Positions 25,025 to 33,728 of a stretch of 43,228 nt of DNA are shown in pieces; within the stretch, counting starts at the first letter, position 1; every line of letters starts with the position of its first letter. Source of the DNA: Bacteroidales bacterium (lineage in GTDB: Bacteria; Bacteroidota; Bacteroidia; Bacteroidales; UBA932); the NCBI GenBank assembly GCA_016282145.1, contig JAEEJZ010000075.1, positions 1-43,228 of the forward strand, in the 5' to 3' direction. The position numbers and the translations under genes were made by a program. A model generated the notes under the pieces. It was given only the letters and a program-made list of their open reading frames with translations. It did not search any database and was not told the origin of the DNA.

Positions 25025-26074
25025 TCATTGAACAGAAAATGCAAAAATAATCGCCTGCGTAAAGGTCTCCCCGGCCTTCAAAAGCGTGGAGGGATACTCC
25101 GGCTTGTTGGGGCTGTCCGGGAAATGCTGGCATTCCAGGGCCACGGCGCTGTAATCGTGATACACCGCCCCGTCCTTGCCGGCCGGGCAACCCTCCAGCC
25201 AGTTCCCGGTATAGACCTGGATGCCGGGCTGCGTGGAAAAGACCTTCAGCACACGGCCGCTGGCGGGCGACGAGAGTTCCGCCACCTCCTGCAACTGGCC
25301 GTCCTGCCATCCGTCCACCACCCAGCAGGCATCATAACCCTTTCCGTAGTTGAGGGCCGGGAAGTCCGTCTTGATATCGCGCCCCAGGGGCTTGGGATTC
25401 AGGAAATCCATCGGGGTACCGGCCACCGGCTCGCTGTCCCCCACGGGGATGAGCGTATCGTCGGTGGGCAGGTATTCGGAGGCATTGAGTTTCAGGACAT
25501 GGTTCAGGACGGAACCGGCCCCGTGCCCGTCCAGGTTAAAGTAGGCGTGATTGGTCAGGTTCACCACCGTATCGGCATCGCTCTGCGCCACGAAACTCAG
25601 TTCCAGCTCATTCTCCTCGGTCCAGACATAGCGCGCCGTGACCTTAAGCGTTCCGGGATACCCCATCTCGCCGTCAGCGGAAATGTACTGGAACTCCACC
25701 GCATCCCCGTCGATGCGGGAATCCCACACCTGGTTCTGGAAGCCCTCGGGGCCGCCGTGCAGGTGGTTGGGACCGTTATTGACGGGCAGGGCGTAGACCT
25801 TCCCCGCCACCTCCAGATGGCCTTTCGCAATGCGGTTGGCATACCTTCCGGGGCACTTGCCCGCGCAGGGACCGTCGGCAAAATAACTCAGCGGGTCCGG
25901 ATAGCCGATGGCCACATCGGCAAGTTTCCCTTCCTTGTCCGGCACGCAGACGGCGAGGATGCCCGCACCGACGCTGCCCAGTTGTACCGAAGCCCCGCTC
26001 GCGTTCGTCAGCGTATAGCGCAGGATTTCTTTTCCGTCCGGAGCCTTGCCCCAAAGTTCTTTCTTGATTTGCAT
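25025..26074 (-). CDS. galM: Aldose 1-epimerase (galactose mutarotase)
   Basis: A 349-residue cytosolic-looking mutarotase that interconverts alpha and beta anomers of galactose or glucose. The start at 26074 (MQIKKELWGK) gives the normal length; the frame is open further upstream but only over the neighbouring gene. Motifs are CPGRYANRIAKG, NHLHGGPEGF, the catalytic histidine in NLTNHAYFNL and the catalytic glutamate in AVALECQHFPDSPN. It begins 2 nt beyond the stop of the DUF5106-like lipoprotein gene. Confidence 0.93.
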   Translation of the reverse strand: MQIKKELWGKAPDGKEILRYTLTNASGASVQLGSVGAGILAVCVPDKEGKLADVAIGYPDPLSYFADGPCAGKCPGRYANRIAKGHLEVAGKVYALPVNNGPNHLHGGPEGFQNQVWDSRIDGDAVEFQYISADGEMGYPGTLKVTARYVWTEENELELSFVAQSDADTVVNLTNHAYFNLDGHGAGSVLNHVLKLNASEYLPTDDTLIPVGDSEPVAGTPMDFLNPKPLGRDIKTDFPALNYGKGYDACWVVDGWQDGQLQEVAELSSPASGRVLKVFSTQPGIQVYTGNWLEGCPAGKDGAVYHDYSAVALECQHFPDSPNKPEYPSTLLKAGETFTQAIIFAFSVQ

Positions 26075-26076
26075 GG

Positions 26077-27036
26077 TTATGAGTTTTGATTTGTTTGCAT
26101 TTTGTCGAGGTACGCGAGTACCTTTTCCGTCGGCGCGTCGCGCAGGATCACGCGTTTGTCGGCGGTCAGCAGGTAGAGCGACGGAATGGCCCGCACGCAG
26201 TAGAGCCGGTCGGCACGGATCACCCCGTCGGGATCGTAGCCGCTGATCCAGCTGTCGGGATAATTCTTCGCATAGGCGCGCCAGGATTCGATGTCTTCGT
26301 CGATATAGAGGTTCATCACCGCCAGCCGCCCGGACGCGAGCATCTCCGGAATGCCGGGATGTCCCATCACCTCCTCGATAATCCCCTTGCAGGCCTGGCA
26401 GCCGGGATTGCTGAAAAAGAGCATCACATACTCGGCGCGCACGGCATAGAGCGTCGAGACGCGGCCGCTGCGGGTCTTGTAGCGGAAATCCGGCACCTTC
26501 GCGCCGATGGGATTCATCGCACACATCCGCGCTTCATAGCGATAGGCCGGCAGCATCTCCTCCGGCGTATAGGGGCTCTTCAGCATTTTCCGCACGTAGG
26601 GCAGGTACAGGTCTTCGCTGCGCATCGGCGAATTAGGGTCGTAGAGATAGCGGATGACGATTTCGCCGAAGCGGGCATACAGCTGCTTCGAGGTATCGGC
26701 GGCGTGGCGCGCTTCCATCGCATCGAAGGCTTTTTCCACCGCTTTCTGCGCATCGGCGATCGGCATTTCTTCCAACAGGGCGCACCAGGAGGCGACCGCC
26801 TCCTCCAAGTCCGGGACGGGCACGCCGAGCAGCGCCGCCGAATCACAGCGGCCGTCTCCGCCAAAATAGGCATCCCAGTAATGCTCCGCAAGGAAAGCGG
26901 TCCGGTCGGCGGGGTCCACGATCATGCCGGGAACGGAGGGAACGGGGAAAGGACGGGTCTGCGCCTCTTTGCCCGGAGATCCGGTGCAGGAAAGGCAAAG
27001 CGCCAGCAGGCAAAAAAGCAGCAGATTCCTTTTCAT
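26077..27036 (-). CDS. DUF5106-like thioredoxin-fold lipoprotein
   Basis: This 319-residue protein is read from the ATG at 27036, which gives a good lipoprotein signal (LLFCLLALCLSC, C17); an in-frame upstream start would bury it. An all-helical N-terminal half (about 45-175: EHYWDAYFGG, RYLYDPNSPMRSEDLYLPYV) is typical of DUF5106. A thioredoxin-like domain follows, with a redox pair C213-Q-A-C216 in FFSNPGCQAC and the cis-Pro region RAIPSLYLLTADK. It is likely a periplasmic thiol protein. It precedes galM by 2 nt, although no functional link between the two is obvious. Confidence 0.8.
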   Translation of the reverse strand: MKRNLLLFCLLALCLSCTGSPGKEAQTRPFPVPSVPGMIVDPADRTAFLAEHYWDAYFGGDGRCDSAALLGVPVPDLEEAVASWCALLEEMPIADAQKAVEKAFDAMEARHAADTSKQLYARFGEIVIRYLYDPNSPMRSEDLYLPYVRKMLKSPYTPEEMLPAYRYEARMCAMNPIGAKVPDFRYKTRSGRVSTLYAVRAEYVMLFFSNPGCQACKGIIEEVMGHPGIPEMLASGRLAVMNLYIDEDIESWRAYAKNYPDSWISGYDPDGVIRADRLYCVRAIPSLYLLTADKRVILRDAPTEKVLAYLDKMQTNQNS

Positions 27037-27080
27037 TCCATAAAAAGCCAAAGACAGGTAAAGATAACCATTTTTTATGA

Positions 27081-27088
27081 TAACTTTG
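27081..27088 (+). promoter_or_regulatory. -7 box in the divergent 27.0-27.1 kb gap
   Basis: TAACTTTG is an exact TAnnTTTG match ending 7 nt before the ATG at 27096. A -33 TTG at the usual distance is not evident. The short distance implies a leaderless or nearly leaderless mRNA. Confidence 0.45.
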
Positions 27089-27095
27089 TCCTTCG

Positions 27096-29993
27096 ATGCG
27101 AAAATTTGTCCTACTCCTGACCCTGATGGGGCTGTCCCTCGCCGCACGGGCCCAGTTCATCAACTACGGCAGCGATGCACACCGTTTGCGCTGGCGGCAG
27201 CTGGAGACGCCGGCCTACCGGATCATCTACCCCTCGGGGACGGACTCGCTCGCCCGCGTCTTCGCCCGGGAGATGGAGCGGGTGCGCATCCCGGTCAGCG
27301 GTACCTGCGGCTTCGTACCCAATCAGAACTGGAAGAAGCCGATGGACGTCATCCTGCACACGCAGACCGCCTATTCCAACGGCTTCGTCATCTGGACCCC
27401 GCACCGGGTGGAACTGCTCACCGTCCCCTCCGCCTACGGGCCGATGCCCACGCCTTCCATCGAGCATCTGGTCCTCCACGAATCGCGCCACATCGCCCAG
27501 ATGCAATATGTCAACCACCGCTGGATGAAGCCCTTCTACTGGCTCAGCGGAGAACTTTTCGCCGGCGCCGCGGCAGCCCTCTACTGCGGACCCGCGTTCT
27601 TCGAAGGCGATGCGGTGGTGGCGGAAACGGCCCTGTCCAACAGCGGCCGCGGACGGACCGCCGATTTCCTGGAATACTGGCGCGTCAGCGCGGACGAAGG
27701 GCAGAAACGCAACTGGTGGCAGTGGCGCTGGGGCTCGCAACTGCGTTACACGCCCGACCACTATACGCTCGGCTATATCACCATGGGCGGCATGCGGGCC
27801 CGCTACGATGCACCGGATTTCACCAAGCATTACTACGAGCGGCTCGGCCGCAAGTTCTTCCCCTTCTTCAACTTCCAGAAAACGGTGAAGGAAGTCTCCG
27901 GGAAGCGCTTCCGCGACAGTTTCGAAGAAGTGACGGCGATGCTGGACAGCAGCTGGGCCGCCGAACGCGAGGCGCGCGCTCCCTTTATGACGACAAGCGC
28001 CCTCCGGGAACCGGAACGGCACTACAGCGCCTATACGGGCACGGTCGCCGGCGACGGCTGCCTCTACGCGATCAAGTCCGGACGGGCGGACATCCGTCAC
28101 CTGGTACGCATCCTGCCCGACGGACGCGAAAAGAAAATCTCCAGTTTCAGCGGCAGAACTTCGAAACTCAGTTATGACGCCGCGGGCCGCCGCCTTTGGT
28201 GGAGCGAAGAAGACCCGGACCTCCGCTGGGAGATGAAAGGATCTTCGGCCATCCGCTTCATGAACGCCGACGGGCGTACCGGGCAGCTTTTCTCAGGCCT
28301 TCGCGCCTATAATCCCGCGCCCTCGCCGGACGGGACCCTGCTCTCCGTCACGCTCTATCCCGAGGAAGGCGGCAGCGCGGCACTGGTCTTTGCCCTCACG
28401 GCTTCCGGCGACCAATACCGCATCGACGCACCGGACAGCCTGCAGATCGTCGAAACGGTCTGGACGGGCGACGGACTCTTCGCCAGCGCGATATCGGCAG
28501 CAGGCATCGGCATTTATGCCCTTCCTGAATTTACTGCGGTGCTTCCGCCTTCGCCGGTGAAAATCAAGCAACTTTCCGCCGACGGCGACCGCATCCTGTT
28601 CTGCGCGGACCTCGGCGGCGTCAACGAGCTCTATTCGCTCGAACCGGGCAGCGGACGCACGCTCCGGCTCAGTTCCACGCGCAACGGCGCCTCCGAATTC
28701 TGCTTCCTCGGCGATACGCTCTATTGCAGCATTCCCTCCACCCGCGGCCGCCTGGTGCACAAAACCCTTCAGGCAGTTCCTGCGCAGGAAGCCGATTTCA
28801 GCAAGCCGCACCGCTACGCGATGGCCGATAAACTCTCCGCCGGGGAACCCATTCCCATCGCCGATACCCTGGCGCTGACCCTCCCGGCCGAATCGAAGCC
28901 CTACCGCCGCTTCCCCCATCTTTTCCGCCTGCATTCCTGGCTTCCGCTCTATGTCGATTCCGATGCCGTCGAAAGCCTGAGTTTCGAAAGCATCGCCTCC
29001 AGTGCGGGACTCGGCGCCACCGCCTTTTTCCAGAACAGCCTCAGCACCTTCACGGCGATGGTCGGCTACCACGCGAATCCGGTCAACGGGGCGTGGTGGC
29101 ATTCTGGACACCTGAAACTGACCTACACCGGCCTCTACCCCGTCTTTGAGTTCCGGGCGGACCTGGGCGACCGGCACGCCTATGCCTATTCCCTCGTCAC
29201 GGATGAAACAGGAGAGCGCGTCATAGAGCGCCGGGACCGGCATCTTCCCCTGTTCGTCAGCAGCCTCACCACCTATGTCCCGATGCGCCGCAGTGCCTTC
29301 GGCTTCAACTATGGTGCGGTTCCGCAACTGTCCGTCGGCATCCTGAACGATACCTTCGATGGACGAATGATGAGCAAGCTCACGACAGGGTTCCGCGCCT
29401 ATGTCATGAGCGGTACGCCGGAGGCCTGCATCTATCCCCGCTGGGGAGCGGGACTGAGCGTCGGCTACGCCGTACGGCCCTTCCTGACGCAATATTTCCG
29501 TTCCAACGCCTATGTGCAACTGTACGGCTACCTGCCGGGCTTTATGCCCACGCACGGCATCCGTCTTTCCGTCCTCACGCAAGTGCTGACGGGAGAGGGA
29601 GAATATGCCGAAGCCTATGCGAACACGGCCCCTCGCGGTCTGCCCGGTATCAATTCGAATCTGGCCGGTTTCGGCCGCCAGGGCAAAGCGACTTTCGATT
29701 ACGCTTTCCCCTTCGCCCCGATCGACTGGGCCCTGGGGCCGGTCGCCTACCTCAAGAACCTGGAAGCCTACCTGCAGACGGATTTCTCCTGGTATCAGGG
29801 GAAAAAGAGCTCAGGCAACCTGGGCAGCCTCGGCGGCACCCTCAGCCTCAGGCTCGGCAACCTGCTCTGGCTGCCCTACGACACCCACATCGGCGTCTGC
29901 GCCTACTGGAACTTCGGGTCCCTGATGGGCGACGACTTGATGAAAGGCCAGAAACCCTGGTACGTCGGCGCCGTATTCAGCGTGGACATCTGA
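27096..29993 (+). CDS. Secreted metallopeptidase / beta-propeller / barrel protein
   Basis: A 965-residue secreted protein with three apparent parts. After a signal peptide (MRKFVLLLTLMGLSLAARAQ), residues about 25-280 form a gluzincin-like domain with HLVLHESRHIAQ (H128-E129-x-x-H132) and a possible third ligand E170 in FFEGDA, like peptidase MA proteins. Residues about 300-620 hold TolB-like propeller repeats (AYTGTVAGDGCLYAI, KLSYDAAGRRLWW, YNPAPSPDGTLLS). The last third alternates as in an outer-membrane barrel and ends VGAVFSVDI. The family is usually annotated only as hypothetical or TolB-like. A surface-anchored peptidase is the inference; substrate is unknown. The 40-nt gap to the next gene suggests co-transcription. 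Confidence 0.7.
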   Translation: MRKFVLLLTLMGLSLAARAQFINYGSDAHRLRWRQLETPAYRIIYPSGTDSLARVFAREMERVRIPVSGTCGFVPNQNWKKPMDVILHTQTAYSNGFVIWTPHRVELLTVPSAYGPMPTPSIEHLVLHESRHIAQMQYVNHRWMKPFYWLSGELFAGAAAALYCGPAFFEGDAVVAETALSNSGRGRTADFLEYWRVSADEGQKRNWWQWRWGSQLRYTPDHYTLGYITMGGMRARYDAPDFTKHYYERLGRKFFPFFNFQKTVKEVSGKRFRDSFEEVTAMLDSSWAAEREARAPFMTTSALREPERHYSAYTGTVAGDGCLYAIKSGRADIRHLVRILPDGREKKISSFSGRTSKLSYDAAGRRLWWSEEDPDLRWEMKGSSAIRFMNADGRTGQLFSGLRAYNPAPSPDGTLLSVTLYPEEGGSAALVFALTASGDQYRIDAPDSLQIVETVWTGDGLFASAISAAGIGIYALPEFTAVLPPSPVKIKQLSADGDRILFCADLGGVNELYSLEPGSGRTLRLSSTRNGASEFCFLGDTLYCSIPSTRGRLVHKTLQAVPAQEADFSKPHRYAMADKLSAGEPIPIADTLALTLPAESKPYRRFPHLFRLHSWLPLYVDSDAVESLSFESIASSAGLGATAFFQNSLSTFTAMVGYHANPVNGAWWHSGHLKLTYTGLYPVFEFRADLGDRHAYAYSLVTDETGERVIERRDRHLPLFVSSLTTYVPMRRSAFGFNYGAVPQLSVGILNDTFDGRMMSKLTTGFRAYVMSGTPEACIYPRWGAGLSVGYAVRPFLTQYFRSNAYVQLYGYLPGFMPTHGIRLSVLTQVLTGEGEYAEAYANTAPRGLPGINSNLAGFGRQGKATFDYAFPFAPIDWALGPVAYLKNLEAYLQTDFSWYQGKKSSGNLGSLGGTLSLRLGNLLWLPYDTHIGVCAYWNFGSLMGDDLMKGQKPWYVGAVFSVDI

Positions 29994-30033
29994 TATGTGG
30001 GGTTAAGCAAAGCTTATTCGTAATGTTTATAGT

Positions 30034-30933
30034 ATGAAAAGACTGAATGCATTTTTACTGGCGGCCATGACGCTGCTCTGCGCCGCTCCCGGGCTGCACG
30101 CCCAGAAAGCCGAGTATCTCGGACAGTTGGAGGGAGAGAACCACAAGCAGAAGGGCCATTCCTACCAGGGGATGGATGTGTACGGGAATTATCTCGTGAG
30201 TCTTCAGGACAAGGGCATTGCCACGATTTACAAGCTTTCGGGCAAGAAGCACAGCAAAATCTCGCAGTTCCATCTGGCTTCTTACGACGAGGTCAACCAC
30301 TCCAATGTGCTGACTTTCGGCTGTGAGAAATTCGACCGCAAGGACCCCTTCCCCCTGGCCTATATCAGCCAGTGCCACAAGAAACCCTACAACGGAATGA
30401 AGGACCTGCTCTTCGTGGAGCGCATCGCGCCGGACATGCAGTCTTCTTCACTCGTGCAGACGATCCTGTACGACGATAAGAACAAGGATTTCGGCTATGC
30501 CCTGCAGTGGGTCATCGACCAGCCGAACCGCCTGCTCTACGGCTATGGCAACACGGTGAACAACAGCGATCCGTCCAACCGGCACCGCGTGATCAAGTTC
30601 CGCCTGCCCAGCCTGTCGGAGGGAAGTTTCGTGATCCTGAAACCGGAGGATGCCCTGGAGAATTACCTCATCGAGGAAGTGTCGGACTTCCGTTTCAATC
30701 CCGTCGGCCAGGGACTTTATGTCTATAAGGACAAACTCTATATGCCTACCGGCGTGGGCAAGTACGAGACCCCGTCCATCCTTTACGTCTGGGATCTGGT
30801 GAACAAAAGCATGGAGGTCGTGGACCTGACCCGCTGCACCGCCAGTGAACTGGAAGACATCAGCCGCTGGAAGGGCCGCTTCATCATCCAGGCCCAGGAG
30901 GGTCTTTTCCTGATCAAGAGCCTGAAAAATTAG
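30034..30933 (+). CDS. Unknown secreted propeller-like protein
   Basis: A 299-residue protein with a signal peptide (LNAFLLAAMTLLCAAPGLHAQ). The mature part shows repeating strand-rich units with GMDVYGNYLVSLQD, LLYGYGNTVNN, QGLYVYKDKLYMPTG and a closing RFIIQAQEGLFLIK, which looks like a single beta-propeller. I do not recognise the family and see no catalytic motif. It stands 40 bp after the metallopeptidase gene in the same direction, so a shared surface role is possible. Confidence 0.6.
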   Translation: MKRLNAFLLAAMTLLCAAPGLHAQKAEYLGQLEGENHKQKGHSYQGMDVYGNYLVSLQDKGIATIYKLSGKKHSKISQFHLASYDEVNHSNVLTFGCEKFDRKDPFPLAYISQCHKKPYNGMKDLLFVERIAPDMQSSSLVQTILYDDKNKDFGYALQWVIDQPNRLLYGYGNTVNNSDPSNRHRVIKFRLPSLSEGSFVILKPEDALENYLIEEVSDFRFNPVGQGLYVYKDKLYMPTGVGKYETPSILYVWDLVNKSMEVVDLTRCTASELEDISRWKGRFIIQAQEGLFLIKSLKN

Positions 30934-30965
30934 TTTTGGAAAACTGAAAATAGTCTTTACCTTTG
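30934..30965 (+). promoter_or_regulatory. Near-consensus Bacteroidota promoter
   Basis: TTTTG at 30934-30938 and TACCTTTG at 30958-30965 are separated by 19 bp, matching the -33 TTTG / -7 TAnnTTTG pattern closely. It starts right after the stop of the preceding gene and no sizeable gene follows, so it points to a small RNA or peptide. Confidence 0.6.
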
Positions 30966-31099
30966 CGGCGAGACGATAAATCGTAAAACGGATGGACAAG
31001 GGATAGTGCGAAAGTCCCCGCCGGCTTAATCCTCGCTTTTTGAAGTAATTCCGTTTGCGTGGTCTTGGGGCAAATTTGCGAAAGAAAAATGAACTGTAT

Positions 31100-31243
31100 A
31101 TGATTGGACAGAAATTCATACCTCAGACCGTCAAGGGAGAGAAAGCGGTTAGAATTACCAAATTTCTTTCCAAGAGGGTTGGCGATACCTGTACAAAAGG
31201 ACGCGCTCCACTACCAGATAAATTTTCAACCATTTGGAAATGA
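31100..31243 (+). CDS. Possible 47-residue peptide
   Basis: ATG at 31100 opens 47 codons (MIGQKFIPQTVKGEK... to TGA at 31243). The product is basic, with ITKFLSKRVGDTCTKGRAPL, and has no signal peptide. It lies between the promoter at 30934 and the terminator at 31264. No family is recognised and coding could be chance. Confidence 0.2.
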   Translation: MIGQKFIPQTVKGEKAVRITKFLSKRVGDTCTKGRAPLPDKFSTIWK

Positions 31244-31263
31244 GCGAAAATGAATTATCTATA

Positions 31264-31300
31264 GAGAGGGTGTTCAATACGGACGCCCTCTCTCTCTTTT
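31264..31300 (+). terminator. Rho-independent terminator
   Basis: GAGAGGGTGTTC (31264-31275) pairs with GGACGCCCTCTC (31281-31292) using two wobble or weak positions, with a 5-nt loop. A pyrimidine run ending in TTTT follows at 31293-31300. This is the clearest terminator in the window and would end a transcript from the promoter at 30934. Confidence 0.6.
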
Positions 31301-31325
31301 GAACTGTGGGGTAAGAGAGATAGAT

Positions 31326-31469
31326 ATGCTGATTCACAAAAAGAACGGCGGATTATCTTCTTTTGTTGCTGAAATACCTTGTGAGTGTTACCTTGCGAGA
31401 GTAAAAGATGAACCGGTAGCTGTTTTTGTTTTCAGCAATCGAATACAGTCCCTATGTTTAAATTTTTAG
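31326..31469 (+). CDS. Possible 47-residue peptide after terminator
   Basis: ATG at 31326 opens 47 codons ending at TAG 31467-31469 (MLIHKKNGGLSSFVAEIPCEC...). The composition is protein-like, with an alternating hydrophobic stretch PVAVFVFSNRIQSL, but no family is recognised and no promoter or ribosome site is clear. It might be a fragment of a lost gene. The rest of 31301-31508 shows nothing else. Confidence 0.2.
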   Translation: MLIHKKNGGLSSFVAEIPCECYLARVKDEPVAVFVFSNRIQSLCLNF

Positions 31470-31508
31470 AAGAGGAGCAATAGCACTTCCCCGGAACTGA
31501 GGCTCAGG

Positions 31509-33728
31509 TCAGAAAGCCAGGTCGGCATACACCGGATAGTGGTCAGAAATGTACGGCTTGCCGGCGTAGGATGAAGTGACCACCTTGAAACGGCGACTGA
31601 ACTTGAAGCCGGTGTAGTAGATATAATCTATTTTCTCGAGATGGTCCATATCAAACTCTCCAAACCCGTTGAATGACCCCTTGGGATCAGCATCCCTGGA
31701 CTTGAAGCGGGCGCTTTGCATCATCGAATTGATGTCTTTCAGGCATTCGTCGTCAGGGAAGACGTTAAAGTCGCCGACAAGCACCATCGGATAGCCCTCG
31801 GGGTTCATCGCCTGAATCCGCTTATATACCAATGCGAGGCCGTTTCTGCGGGCATTGGCTCCCTTATGGTCCAGATGTGTGTCCACAAAGTAGAACCGAC
31901 GGCCCGTAGCCTTTTGCTCCAGCAGCGTCCAGGTGGCGGTGCGCCGGCAGGCGGCGTCCCAGCCGTAACTGGGCACGTCCGGCGTCTCGGACAGCCAGTA
32001 GGTCCCCCAGTCAAGGAGCGTCAGTCGCTTGCTGTCGTAAAAAACGCACATCTGCTCGCCTTTCTGCACGCCATCGTCACGGCCCACGCCCACCTTCTTG
32101 TAATCCGGGCACTGCTCCAGCACATAATCCACCTGATCCTGAAAGGCTTCCTGCACCCCGAAGACATCCGGACGCAGGTCCTCAATCATTGCGGGGGTAG
32201 CCTCTTTGCGGTACTGCCAGGAATTATCCCCGTCCTTCGCTCGGGAATAACGGATATTGTAGGACATCACTCTCAGGATACTGCCGTCCAGACGCTCAAC
32301 ATCCCAATCGTCGCTTCGGAACGGCCCGGCGGGAATGCCCCAGCAGTTGTATAGATTGCCCTCAGACCAGTTCCGGAAGCAATAGCGCACGGCCATCGGC
32401 TCGGGCACTTCCGGGCTGCTTACGCTGATGAGCCTGACATCTTTCAAGCGTGCTTTCGCGGGATAAAAGACCCCGTCGCTGCCGGCCAGTTCAAAGCCTG
32501 TGATATCGGCGCCCCAGGGGGCCAGGCCCTGGCCGTCCACCTTCATCGTCACCAGGGCTTTCCCGCTTTCGAATTTCACACTCTCATAGGAAGGAGCCAC
32601 CGGATTAATGCCTTTGAAGCCGTAATCGTACATCAGGGCGTGGTAAGCCAGCCTGTCGCCCACTTCCTTTTTCTTGCGGGGGTGAATGGAGCCGCACTCC
32701 CCAAGATCCATCGTGGTCACCATCCCGCTGTGGGGAATCACCTCCAGCGCCTTTTGCTGCGCCTCGCAGAAGTAGCCCGATGTAAAATCATCTTCCCCTT
32801 CCTGGCGGTATGGCGCTATCTGTACATAATAAAAAGGAGCATCGGGATTCTCGAAGAGTCGCCGCATCATTGCCACATATTCTTTCTGAAGCCGCACATA
32901 CTGCTCAGGGCGATAACGGTTGGACTCTCCCTGATACCACAGCATTCCCTTGAATGTAAAGGGCACGAGCGGTGCAATCTGTCCGTTGAAAAGGGTACAG
33001 GGCGTCTGGTGTTTCTTCTTCGGAAGGTCAGTCCCGTCCAGGAACGCCAGGTCGAATTCTCCCGGGAAAAGATTGCTGATGGTTTCCCTGTCCATCCAGG
33101 TTTCGATGGTGGAGGCGCCCCATTCGGAAATCAGCAGCCCCACGGGAATTCCCAGCATCTCCTGCACCTTGAGGGCGAACCAATAGGCTGTCGCGCTGGT
33201 GGCGGCAACGGCGTCCGGCGTATTCTCCTGCCACGAGCCTTCGCACTGCGTCACCGGTGTAAGAGAGGCTTTGCGCTTTACCCTGCACATACGTATCGGC
33301 CGGTCCGGCCTGGCGGCAAGGATCGCCTCGCCCGCGCCTTCCACCGGCTGGTTCCGGAAGCCCCGCATAGGCATTTCCATATTGGACTGGCCGGAGCAGA
33401 ACCACACTTCCCCTACGAGCACGTTCCTAAGTATGAGTTTTTCCCCATCGGAGATCAGTACTTCATACGGACCGCCTGCTGAAGGAGTCTGGATCCGGGC
33501 AGACCATTTGCCGTCCCCGTCCGGAACGGCGACCGTCGTACGGGAGGTCCAGGAGGGACGGATGGTCACTTTCTTCCCCGAATCGGTCCAGCCCCAGATA
33601 GCGGCCGCGGTGTTCTGTTGGAACACCATATTGTCGCTGAAAATCGAAGGGAGCGTAATTTTCGCAAAAGCGTTGACGCTGACGAGGCCCGCCAGAAGGG
33701 CCAAAAGAATAGAACTACGGAATTTCAT
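31509..33728 (-). CDS. Sialate O-acetylesterase-like / EEP fusion
   Basis: A 739-residue secreted protein joining two complete domains. The start at 33728 (MKFRSSILLALLAGLVSVNAFA) overlaps the GH27 stop as ATGA; an ATG 15 nt upstream is less likely. Residues about 23-480 form a SASA-type carbohydrate esterase: FCSGQSNMEMP with S115, MLWYQGESN, and DLGECGSIHPRKK with H349, ending at RNWSEGNLYNCWGIPAGPF. Residues about 485-739 form an endonuclease/exonuclease/phosphatase (EEP) domain: ILRVMSYNIRYS, VQEAF (E527), FVDTHLDHKG, LVGDFNVFPDD and ISDHYPVYADL. EEP proteins cleave phosphodi- or monoesters; in secreted Bacteroidota proteins the target is unknown. The fusion may remove acyl and phosphate esters from one glycan. 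Confidence 0.85.
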   Translation of the reverse strand: MKFRSSILLALLAGLVSVNAFAKITLPSIFSDNMVFQQNTAAAIWGWTDSGKKVTIRPSWTSRTTVAVPDGDGKWSARIQTPSAGGPYEVLISDGEKLILRNVLVGEVWFCSGQSNMEMPMRGFRNQPVEGAGEAILAARPDRPIRMCRVKRKASLTPVTQCEGSWQENTPDAVAATSATAYWFALKVQEMLGIPVGLLISEWGASTIETWMDRETISNLFPGEFDLAFLDGTDLPKKKHQTPCTLFNGQIAPLVPFTFKGMLWYQGESNRYRPEQYVRLQKEYVAMMRRLFENPDAPFYYVQIAPYRQEGEDDFTSGYFCEAQQKALEVIPHSGMVTTMDLGECGSIHPRKKKEVGDRLAYHALMYDYGFKGINPVAPSYESVKFESGKALVTMKVDGQGLAPWGADITGFELAGSDGVFYPAKARLKDVRLISVSSPEVPEPMAVRYCFRNWSEGNLYNCWGIPAGPFRSDDWDVERLDGSILRVMSYNIRYSRAKDGDNSWQYRKEATPAMIEDLRPDVFGVQEAFQDQVDYVLEQCPDYKKVGVGRDDGVQKGEQMCVFYDSKRLTLLDWGTYWLSETPDVPSYGWDAACRRTATWTLLEQKATGRRFYFVDTHLDHKGANARRNGLALVYKRIQAMNPEGYPMVLVGDFNVFPDDECLKDINSMMQSARFKSRDADPKGSFNGFGEFDMDHLEKIDYIYYTGFKFSRRFKVVTSSYAGKPYISDHYPVYADLAF

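Larger units (their letters stand above)
30971..31300 (+). ncRNA. Candidate small RNA transcript
   Basis: From the expected start near 30971 to the hairpin at 31264-31300 the region would give an RNA of about 330 nt. The first part folds easily: ACGAT-AA-ATCGT (30973-30984), AAACGGA (30986-30992) with TCCGTTT (31050-31056), and GGAC (30994-30997) with GTCC (31014-31017) inside. No match to tmRNA, RNase P RNA, SRP RNA or a tRNA is apparent to me. The promoter-to-terminator layout is the main support; a short peptide at 31100 is the competing reading. Confidence 0.35.

Noticed and set aside
26075..26524. Longer galM with an N-terminal extension
   Set aside because: The extra 150 codons lie over the DUF5106-like gene, are Arg/Gly/Ala-rich, and the start at 26074 gives the standard mutarotase length.
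28293..29582. 429-codon frame opposite the metallopeptidase gene
   Set aside because: Its translation is Gly/Arg/Glu-rich without motifs, whereas the plus strand has a signal peptide, HExxH and propeller repeats.
30934..31100. Known RNA classes (tRNA, tmRNA, RNase P RNA, SRP RNA) in the gap
   Set aside because: None of their conserved words or cloverleaf structures is visible; only an unspecified structured RNA is suggested.
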